DNA of 64,000 nucleotides from Aphidius gifuensis (taxonomy: Eukaryota > Arthropoda > Insecta > Hymenoptera > Braconidae): NCBI RefSeq assembly GCF_014905175.1, contig NC_057790.1, positions 18,254,469 through 18,318,468 of the forward strand, read 5' to 3'. This document shows, piece by piece, positions 51,436 through 61,700 of the stretch. The position numbers were made by a program, and so were the translations under genes. Each line of letters begins with the position of its first letter. Positions within the stretch are counted from its first letter, which is position 1. The notes under the pieces were generated by a model, which made no database searches, had not been told where the DNA came from, and saw only the letters and a list, made by a program, of their open reading frames with translations.

Positions 51436-53028
51436 GTATTATTTAATAATTATTTACCTTGATAAAAAAATAAAAATATTACCAAAATAATAAATATAAA
51501 ATATAGCAATTTAAAGTGTCTCATTAACGAGACAATTTAAATACCAAAAATTCATCAACATAATCGTTTTGTAGATAATTCAAGCGTGAAAGATAGTCTA
51601 CACTGAAAAATTACTGCTGAACGATTAACTCTATATATTTTTGCACTATATATAATATTTGCAAGTAAATTTATACACATACAAACAAAACAATTCTCTT
51701 TTAATACATGTATAGAAACGAAATGGGCAATACGTTTTCCTCGCCCTTATTTTCACGGTCGTTCATCATCCGTGGAAATGATGATTTTATGCAGAAACCC
51801 ATAGCCAGACGTAACGCACCGTAACGTACCCGGTTAACATGATGCCATATATCATAAAACCCTGGCTAAAATACCATATACAAAGCTACTCCGGATGCCC
51901 CATTTATGTACACGCCCATATACATATATATTTATTTATTTATTTATATATAACCATGCACGAGTATGATGCAAAGTTTTAAATTTGACTATATAAGCAC
52001 CCCCTTATTTTTTTGGCACTCGGGAATGTGACCTATGTCTAAAAAAAAAAAATAACAAGTAGATCAACTGTAATAAAAAAAAAATTTTATATACACACAT
52101 TATATTATAAAATAAAAAGAATATATTTGTGTCTTTTTGTGTGTTAACGTGGGATCATTTTGCAATTTTTTTTTTTTTTATTTCTGGTGTGATAAAAATG
52201 TGCGCTCAACTTACCGATCTAAATAAAAAATTTTAACAATGTTTTTATTCAGGGTATATACTGTTTGTGTATATATATACGTATACGGTTATATTTCATC
52301 GGAATAGAACAGGGTCGAGATTTGCTGTAAAAGGGCGGAGAGAAAGAATGAATAATAAAAAAAAAAAAAAAAACATTTGATGATGAAGTTGAAATGAAAA
52401 AAAAATTAAAAAAAGTGTTATATTATAACTGTGGACTTTGGACGAATGCGCCTTAGGGACAGGGATTTACGTTCGCGTAGAGAACGAATATGCCCTTTAT
52501 AAATATAATGTGCGTCTCTGCACGTAACGTATGGCTGGCTATAGATCACAATTACGCGTAATGGCGTTCACTCTTGTATTCATGGGGATATTATTTTTGG
52601 TCGTGGGATGCAACCACATTGTGTATACTCGAACCATTTTTTTTTTGTATATTATTTTTTATATAATCTAAATATTGTGTCGATGATGTCATTTTTTTCA
52701 TATAATTTTTTCATTATTTTACTTTGGTTAAACAATAGAGATAAATTTTATGATGACAGTTCAATGGAAATTTATATTTTTGATAAATTTATTATTGCTT
52801 GATTTTATATTCGATATAGTTTATATAATATCAAAAATATATTTTCTGAATTATGAACAACTATTTTTTTTAGAGTTTAAAATTTATTATATACTTGTAT
52901 TTTTTTTAGTTTACATTAAAAATGTCAGTACATTAATTTTTTATTAGATTATTTTGCAATAATTTTTGTTTATTATGCCAAGTAAAGAGCAATTCCAATT
53001 GGAAATATTATTGAAATTATTTTGAAAG
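51436..53028. other. Gene-free stretch between duplication copy 1 and the Ly6 genes
   Basis: No exon seen. GC-richer parts occur near 51715-51920 (including ACGTAACGCACCGTAACGTA) and 52435-52605. There are several TATA/ATAC simple repeats (for example 51930-51955 and 52265-52290) and poly(T) tracts. Frames at 52608-52947 are low complexity. Confidence 0.5.
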
Positions 53029-53689
53029 TCATTGTTGATATTCATTGTCAGTACAAACATCACAAGAAGTTACACTTTCATTTGATTTAAGGGTATTGCA
53101 AATTACTAACCCAACTGTTTTATTGTTGATACATGCTCTGCCAACTGCTGTTCCTGTACTGTTAGCTAAAAAATAAAAATTGCTGACTTTATATCTTTTC
53201 ATAGAAACATAAAAAATTATCAATAAATTTTTACTAACCTTTGCCCAGAAAAAATTGAGATTGTGCTACAACTTTGATGCATGCTGAATAAGTATTTTCA
53301 GAGACTCGTTGTTGATAATTATTTATCTCGTGATCTTCAAATAAAATAGATATTTTTAATTAAATATTTTTGATAGTTTGAAAATAATACTTATCAATTT
53401 TTGATGTTTTAAAATTACTTATTGGAAAACTATTTGTTTTATTAGAACAATCAATTGGTTTAATATTTTCCACATTATTTGCACAGTCAGGATTAGAAAT
53501 AGAATTACACTCGTAACAAATTATTGATGTCCCTGAAAAATAAAGATATAAACTTGGATAAAAAAAAATTAACAGATATAAAATTAAAAACATATTGTTA
53601 TGATTGAAAAATAATAATATACCTTCACTAATTATAGTTGCTAAAACAATAGCAAGGACAGTTGCATGAATATAATTTTGAGTTGTCAT
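53029..53689 (-). CDS. Ly6/uPAR-fold secreted protein, C-terminally shortened (gene A)
   Basis: Minus-strand exons 53623-53689, 53419-53532, 53239-53334 and 53029-53165 join, all in phase 1, to 137 residues. Residues 1-23 form a signal peptide (HATVLAIVLATIISEG). The mature part starts IICYEC, the Ly6 opening, and continues with cysteines at 28, 31, 39, 51, 79, 104, 115, 127 and 130. That is nine; the tenth, in the terminal Cys-Asn that closes the three-finger fold, is missing because the chain ends CDVCTDNEYQQ. There is no hydrophobic GPI tail. It is a paralogue of the next gene, with the same intron phases. An in-frame ATG at 53735-53737 could add 16 residues but would spoil the signal peptide. 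Exon 2's donor (ATAA|GTAATT) is the least certain junction. Function unknown. Confidence 0.75.
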
Positions 53690-54368
53690 TTTTGAATGTA
53701 ACGAAACACACAATGATTCGATAACTAATAAACTCATTCCGTCATAATCAAGTATATTTATCTGATTGTTCTTAGAGTTTGTTTGTCTTATCTTATCTTA
53801 TTTTTTTTTTTAAATATATTATTACGGAAATTACATAAGTGGTTGCTTGTCAAGACAATATAAATTTAAAAAAATGAATATTATTTGTCAAGACTGATTC
53901 ATATCCTTCACACATGACAATTAATAGAATTATTTTATCAGATTTTTTTATTGTTTTAAATATAGTGAGATAAAAAAAATTATTATTTAGCTGATTAAAA
54001 ATAAAAAAATAATAGTAAAGATAAAGAAAAACTTTGTAGAAAATTAGATAAAATAATTATTCAAGTAGTTATTGGAAAAAAAAAAAATTAATTGATGAAA
54101 ATTATATAGTATGAAGATAATAAACAGAAAAAAAAAAAAATTGAATATATTTGATGAAATAAAAATTATTCAATATTCTATATATGAGTAATTTTTAAAG
54201 TCATCATTACTCCACTTAAATTGTTTTTTTATTTTTAATTTGTTAAGTTGTGTAAACAAGTTGCAAATACATTGAGTATATAAATTTATGTATTTTTATA
54301 TTAAAACATATAATTATTCAAATTTTGTGCATTTTTTTATCACACTAAATACAGGTATCATTAAATTT
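53690..54368. other. Spacer between the two Ly6 genes
   Basis: The 679-base AT-rich gap should hold the promoter of gene A and the 3' end of gene B. It has long A and T runs and no recognisable core promoter motif. No other exon is seen. Confidence 0.5.
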
Positions 54369-55147
54369 TTATATATATTGAGGTCTCATTAGACTAATTG
54401 GACTTGCAAAAAAATAAAAAGATGATAAAATCGATAAAATTAATAATACCGATGTAAAACTGTTGGTTGTTGATGAATTACAGCCATCATGACTATCACA
54501 AGGTGCGCAAAAACGAATTATTCCATTTGCTGATGTAATCATATCGCAAATTAAACCGAAGCCTTCTTTAAAAGTACATCCTCTCTTGGCAATAGTTATT
54601 CCGTTTACTAATAAAAATTAAAAACAAAAAAAAAAAAAACAACATATAATTACAATAATGTTTTATTATTTTTTTTTTTTTTAAATTCTGTATACTAACT
54701 TTCTGCAATGAGTTTATAACACGCTGGATGAATTTGCGGAATTCCCTCTTTAATATTATCAATTTTCGTTGAATTTTTTGTAAATGATGAGTCTAAAATT
54801 TTATGAAAAATATCCAATTCATCTGAAATGATAAATATAATATTAAATTAAATATTTTCACGTAAATAAAAAATATATTTTTACCTGAAATTCCTTTTAT
54901 TGATAGACTACTTTCTAACGATGAACAGTCTGTTAATTTAATTTGTTCCTCATCTGATAGACATCTTTGATCAGTCGAAGAATCACAATCGTAACATTTA
55001 ATTGATTCACCTGAAACCCATGTTTTTTAATTAATTAATTTACTCAACGAAAAAAAAATTTGACAAATAAATATTACCTCTTTGAAATATGATAATGAAT
55101 GAAAATATTAAGAAATAATTTTCAACGTTATTTCGGATTGTAGGCAT
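54369..55147 (-). CDS. Ly6/uPAR-fold GPI-anchored protein (gene B)
   Basis: Minus-strand exons 55078-55147, 54885-55010, 54700-54822 and 54369-54607 join in phase 1 throughout to 185 residues. A signal peptide (ENYFLIFSFIIIFQRG) ends near residue 24. Mature cysteines are 29, 32, 40, 52, 100, 117, 127, 140, 143 and 149: ten, with the opening IKCYDC and the closing CAPCDSHDGCN typical of Ly6 proteins. After N150 come Ser/Thr/Asn residues and a hydrophobic stretch (about 157-175), as expected for a GPI-attachment signal. Insect Ly6 proteins act at the cell surface in septate junctions, channel regulation and signalling. I cannot assign this one to a named member. It sits 679 bases upstream of gene A, in the same direction, from tandem duplication. 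Confidence 0.85.
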
Positions 55148-57000
55148 TTTAATAATAATATGTGTTTAATTTTTGAACGTTTAAACAGTTATGAAGCAAC
55201 TGTTGATGCATTTATGGATGACTCTATTCTGACACACCTCAGGATATCGTTATCATTAAAATAACAATGCTATCAGTATGCACTTTATGCACTATAGATT
55301 TATCTTATATATTTAAAAAGATAAAAATTATTACTTTAAAAATAATAATAAATACGTTTAAACAAAAGCAATATATACAATTTAATTATGAAAAATTAAA
55401 ACATAAAAATATATAGGTATACTGATGACAGGTTGTTTGAATAATTAAAAAAAAGTAAAATCAGTTGATATTATATTTAATAACAAATATATATATATTA
55501 TGAAATTTTTTTATTTTTTAATTTTTTATATGAATTGATTAACTGTCGCTGTTATTACAACGCATTAGTTTAATATAAGTAACGAAGAGCCGACAAAAGG
55601 AAATAAGGTCACGCCAGAATGTGAGTAACGATCGCAGTTTATCTCGAGTAAAGTAACTAGTGGTGTTCGTGTAATGGGGGCATTCATCAACCCTGGCGAT
55701 CTCTTGCATTTGGCTTTTGCTGCACGTTTCTCTCTATCCTTTCGTGATGTTTGCATGAATTTGTGTTTGTTATATTCACACATGTACATATATACACACA
55801 CATTAACATATGACCAAATAAACTGTTTTTACTATATAATCATTGACGAACAAGATCATTGTAATCACTACACATTTTCATTACCGCGTATATATAAAAA
55901 TAAAATATTAAAATACACATAAATTTACAAACAAAAAATAAATTACAAAGATATAAAAAACGCAAAAATATAGCTGTTCTTTTTTTTTTTTTTGTATTAT
56001 TAAAAAAATAAAAACATTATATATAATTATTTTAAAATTATATTTGTCCAATTGTATATTTAACAAAACAAAATTTATTTCAAAGCCTATTTTGCAGTAT
56101 AATAAATTGTGTGAAAGGATTTATTTTACGATATTTATATATTATTTTTTTTTTGTATTAGCGTGCATCTATGCGATGATTCACAAATTGGCCACAAAGG
56201 GGTTTAGAGAAAAGCAGGTCGAATGAGAGTAGAAAATAATAATATAAAAAAAAACGTGACGTGAAACGCGAGAAACCATGTTGGGGCACGCAACAAGCCA
56301 GCAGCCAGTCCTCGCCCCTGTAATTATGATTTTATTTTTATGGACATAAACTATACAGTCAGGTTGGCTGTGTCATTACAGGGCATTTTAATTCAAGGCT
56401 GTAAGATATAAACCTCCTGTTTTTTTTTTTTTTCTTTCTCATTTCATATACCTATATTTTGTTTTCTTTATTTTTAACTTTATAGTTTTATTTTTTTATG
56501 TACATATTTAACTTTTTTTTCATGATATATATTAATTTTTTGGAGTAGATTTTATCGTTTTGCTTATATCTGTAAATTTTCTATCTATGATTTGTATTAT
56601 TTAAAATTAAAAATTATAATTATATTTGTCAATTTTTTGTTAAAATTATTTATTATCTAAAATCAAATTTCAAAGAACGATCGTAGTACAGATTATTTTT
56701 TACTTGTCATTTAATTAAATAAATTTACTAATTTTCAAGCATGTTTTTTTCGCAGTTGAATTAACAAATAAGGATGTTACAACTTAAATAAAAAAAATAA
56801 AAAAATTCTTTTTAAATGATCGTTTCAGAGTTAACATATTTTTCTTCTCTGTTTATTATTTTTTTAAATGTTTTTTTTTATTCTACAAATCGAAAAACTT
56901 GTGTATATATATATAGAATAGGGTAGTTTGTGTATTACTCGATGTTACGATCATTGCACATTGTATGAGGGGGGGAAGAAGAGACGAGAGGGTATAGAGA
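55148..57000. other. Gene-free stretch upstream of duplication copy 2
   Basis: Nothing coding was found. A GC-richer island at 55560-55760 and another at 56255-56405 may be regulatory. The overlapping frames at 55565-55922 lie in the first island and show no domain. Confidence 0.5.
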
Positions 57001-57240
57001 GGTGATGTGGTATATAGAGGAAAGCTGTCAGGCTGCCGCCGAGCTGTCAGTCTTCTGTCTGGTTGCTGTCCATCCGATGAGCGCGAACTCGGCCGTTTCA
57101 TTTCATCTATTTCCTCTCTTTTCCTCTTTAACTCTTTACCCTTCTACACTCTCTTTCTCATCGTACTTGATCTCGTTTTTCCCTCTTTTTATTTTTATTT
57201 TTTTTTTCCACGAGTACTGTTCGAACTTGTTAGCACAGTG
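57001..57240 (+). promoter_or_regulatory. Candidate core promoter upstream of duplication copy 2
   Basis: A TATATAG box at 57011-57017 is followed by a GC-rich stretch with initiator-like TCAGTC, the A at 57049. The spacing of ~38 bases is a little long for TATA to start. CT-rich sequence follows, and a possible donor A|GTGAAT lies near 57236. The exon acceptor of duplication copy 2 lies about 470 bases downstream, so a 5' untranslated exon spliced to it is conceivable. This link is inference. Confidence 0.3.
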
Positions 57241-57659
57241 AATACCATGACAGCACATCTGCTCGAAATATATATAATTGACAAAATTTTATCATTATAT
57301 ACTGCTGGTTCATCAATATTTATTAAACTAATACTTGATTTATAATTGTCAGTTATTCTGTTCATTATATATATTTTTTTCCATTTTAAATTTAATAAAT
57401 TTAACATTATTGATTTAAGAATTTACATAATTATCAATTTGAATACTTTAAAATGCTGATTAATTCTATATTTTTCATTTTAAATATAAAAATATAAAAT
57501 TATTATTCATTTAAAAGTTTAAATTTTAAATTATTATTTTGTTTTAATTAAAATTTATATATTTTTATATAAAAAAATATGACTAATTTTTTGATGCACT
57601 TGTTGTTATGACCTGTCTTTATATTTAATAGTTATATATTAATTTTATAATTATAGTTT

Positions 57660-58737
57660 TTGTATGATTATATTATTAATGAATATATTTTTTTGAATTA
57701 CTGTTGCAGATAACTCTTCAATGGGACACCGCCAACAATATCAATTTAAAATTTTCATCATCACTGCAATAATGGTGAGTTTAAAAATTAACATTTATCT
57801 ATTTTATTCATTTCTTTAGATGATTATGTAATCCTTCATATGATTTTAAAATATTGCGTTTGTTTAGGGGGGATATAATTATTCATTTTTTTTTGAATTT
57901 AGATTTATTTAAAATTCTAAATTTAAACCCAAATTAAAGATAGCAAGGTGTGCGTGCGTGCAGTATTGTTGACAATCGTGTGTTCATCATGTGGGATCAT
58001 ATTTTTTCATTGGAAAATAGATGTCACATGGTGTAGAAAATTAAAAAAAAAAAAAAATTATCTATTGAAAAATTAATTTAGAGATAGGATTATTTATACT
58101 GTCGAAAAGTTAGTTTATTTTTTATGTATTAATAAAAGAGACCACTCAGAATACCCAACTTCCCAGGCCTCTTGCACATAATGCAATAGGTGAACGATCA
58201 TCGATGACTGGAGAGTCCAACCAAAAAATTGGTCTCTCAAGTCGTCCTCACGCTCAGGGAAGAGGGTTATGCCTCTTCATCATGGCTGCATCAACTCAAC
58301 TGTTAAGTAGAGAGAATGTGAAGATATACTACAGAAATGATCCTGTGAAGTATGATCTTAGTTTGTTCAACAGAAAATAAGAGATTGTATGTAACTTGAA
58401 ATGATATTTTGCCTACGAAAAAAGTTAAAAATTATTAGACATCTCGTGGTAGATTAGAAAACTAGGAATAGAAGAAATAGAAAAGTAAATAGAAAAAAAA
58501 AAAATTAGACATAGTCCATCGCCCGTAAGAGAATTTAGGCCCGTGCCAACCTAAGGCTAAGGTTACCCCCCAAGGCCATTGTTTTCCCGTTCGAAATTTT
58601 GCGACTTTTCCCCGTAAGATATAAACCATATAATTTTTTATTTATTAATAATTATTTTGCATATATTAATTGAACAATAACAAATGCATTTTATCAACAT
58701 ACTTTATGAATCAGTGAAATCTCAAAAAATAAATAAA
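57660..58737 (+). repeat. Segmental duplication, copy 2 (~1.1 kb)
   Basis: Direct copy of 50340-51435, offset by about 7308 bases. It has fewer GTGC/TGCG units in the short microsatellite (57948-57962 compared with 50639-50658) and scattered substitutions. The exon-like and core parts are nearly unchanged. See copy 1 for the comparison. Confidence 0.9.
57721..58380 (+). CDS. Candidate small two-exon secreted protein (copy 2)
   Basis: Exon 1 coding (57721-57774) is identical to copy 1. Exon 2 (58141-58380) stays open in the same frame and ends at TAA (58378-58380) where copy 1 has TAG. The two predicted 97-residue products differ at only two positions, Lys to Ile in the HNAKGER part and Ser to Asn close to the end. 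Both acceptor and donor sites are kept. A possible promoter lies at about 57010-57050, about 670 bases upstream, which copy 1 does not obviously have, so this copy is the more likely to be expressed. No family is recognised. Confidence 0.35.
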
Positions 58738-61700
58738 AATATAACGAAACATCCGAAATTTTTTCTTCTAAATTATAAAAAAATAAACAAAGCTATGGTG
58801 TGCTTTTATTTTTTTCTTTGAGTTTCATTTTATTTTATTTTTTTTTTTGTTAAACGATTTATGGCATACTATAGTGCCGATATATACAACGTGTGTGCAC
58901 GGTGTTAATCCGAATTAGGGGACGTGGGTAGTTCCTCGGCAAACATAAATCCTTACTTTGCTACTGACTTACAAATCGTTTTCTGGATGCTCAACATGGG
59001 TCGAAGTTATAGAGTACCATCTCGAGTTACCCAACTAAATTTTCTTCACAATATAAAAAAAACATATGTTTGACTTTTACTTATTTATATTATTTTTTTT
59101 ATATTTTTATATATTGATCCGATTATCTACAAAACAATTGGAATGTTCCGTATTTTTTTCGTTTAAAAAAAAAATTATTTTTTTTTTATAAGAACCTGTC
59201 AAGTAAACCCCTCGTGCGACACGCAAGCTTTCATTCGTATTTATTTATTTATTTATTATTTTTTGCTTCATCATCATTAAACTGTTATTTAGATTAAAAC
59301 CACTAAATGTGCAAAAAATATTATTTTACATAACACATTAAAATATATTCATATAAAAATCACAGAAAAAAAAAAAAAAAAATATTAAATTATATAGTTT
59401 TATATATTAAAAGGTCAAATATGATTTCATATATAATTTTGACCTGTTTTTATTTTAAATAAATATAATCCTAAAATATTATTTATTTCTTCGAAATCAG
59501 TCAATATATTGTAAAAAATATATATATTCAACAGTTGAAGAAAATTTATTAATGGTTTTGTTACAACACGAAGAGACAGAAGATATATATAAGGTTGCCT
59601 GTCACATTATAAAACTGTTTTTTTCTAAGTAGTCAAGAGGAGTGGAAAAGGTGGTGTCAAGTAACCAAGATGTACGACCACTTTTCTCAGGGATGAATAA
59701 AAAAGAAAAAAATAAAAAAAAGTATACACAAGGCAAATAAAAAAGTACGATAGAAAAAAAAAGAAAAAGTGTTAAGGAATTATGCCCGGGTGAGTAAATG
59801 AGATGTGTCTTCGCTCGGGACATAGATCACCAAGGCGCCATCCATTCTGGAGTTCTGGTGAAGAAAAAGAGGTGTCAGTGTGTCTACCGTTTGTGTAAAG
59901 GAAAAGAAATAAAAATTTAAACAAAAAAAAAACCAACCAACAGAGACAACAAGAAAAGGGCAAAAGTCACGTGAATGACAGAGTCCAGGATAAAACACTG
60001 TAAAAATACATGGCCCGCATTTTCTCATAGCATATTTTTTTTTTATCTGACAATTGTGTTATATATCACGTGAAATCCCACTAGCTATTTTTCTCAAATT
60101 TTTTTATTTTTATGTATGTGAATTTACAAACACATATTTCCAAGGACAATCAAACATATAAATTTTTTTTTTTTCTTTTTTTTATTTTCAACCCCTTACT
60201 TCTGGTATATTCACCACACAGATTCACCAAATAAATTGATCCATTATTCAACTTAACAGTCATCTTTTTCAACTGGTTTTCCTGCTTGTGGTTTTCACGA
60301 CTTCCTTCCTTACAACATCCTGTTTGATACACGCGTTTACCCCTGACCCCACCAAAATTTTCACTCAATCTTATAACAAAAATAACAATAATAAAAATGA
60401 GATAATACTACAAACATTTTGTCATTGATATTATAACTCAATTATATGGTTTTTTAAAATTTTTATTCATGACGTTTTATCTGTTTTTTTTTTTTGTTTG
60501 TCAATTGTGGATGCAAATATACATTGCAATGTTGTAGTATTGATTTTTTTAAAATTTTTATTTTTAACTTGACGTAGTGGTGGTGGTGGTGGCACGTCCG
60601 TGGTATTTATACGTGCTAAGCACGAAAGTCCAGGATAAACGTTGACGTCGACTCTGACCTACCACCTTCATCATCCCCTTTTCTCTTTAATTCATGACTG
60701 ACGAGGGGTGACAAGCGACGTTAGTGAGCCGTCAACTGTCGCATGACATAAAGTAGATCGTTCACTCCTCTACAATCTCAAATATATATATCTAAATATA
60801 ATATTTAAAAAATAGCTGTGCACATTTGTGACTAATAAATTCACCCGAAGTTAATTGAGAAGCAAATGATTCATTTTTTTTTTTTTTTTATCTTCCACAC
60901 TTACTTTATTATTAATTGATTATATTAAATATTAAAATCGTATATTCAAAATTTTAAATAAATGACAGTTATATTATACATATGAAATTTCATTTTATAT
61001 TATGTATATTTAAAATTATCTACAGTACATGGAATAAATTTTTTTGATGTTGAAAATATAATGTACGTGAATAGTTGGTCCAACGAACTACAGACAAATT
61101 GGCTATTTGCATAATGTGGTTATTTATTAACGAGATTCTCGGTTATTCCATCAGGCAATATACATATATATTAGGTTTAAAAAAAAAAACACAATGCAAA
61201 AACAAGTATTTATACTCGAAAATTTAACCTGTTCATTTGGACAATATGTATATCAATGAGTGGAAAATGTATTGATACACTGATAGTATAATTTTTTCGT
61301 GAATCTATATAAATTTATATTTTTTCATCTGTCAGTTAATTTATTTCGGTTTTCACGTATATACATATATATACGTATATATATACTCTCGTTCACTAGT
61401 TGACAAATGCACTTTGTGGTCGTATAAACGTTTATTTTCATAGATAAATTGATAACGATCCGTATGGAGGTTTGGGTTTTTGGTGATAAAATAAAATTGA
61501 TACGAATTGAATGGATAAATATTAATATTCAATTGATAATAGATTGTATAAACGTTAACAATATTGAAAAATAAAAAAAAAAGAAAATTATATATGGAAA
61601 TATGATTAATACAATGAAGTTAATAATTGGATATTTGGATATTTGATTATTAAAAAAAAAAAAAAGAAGAAAAATGACAAAGAATTTGATGGACTTTATT

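Noticed and set aside
55565..55922. Overlapping frames on both strands near 55.7 kb
   Set aside because: Fall in a GC-richer island without splice sites, signal sequence or domain.
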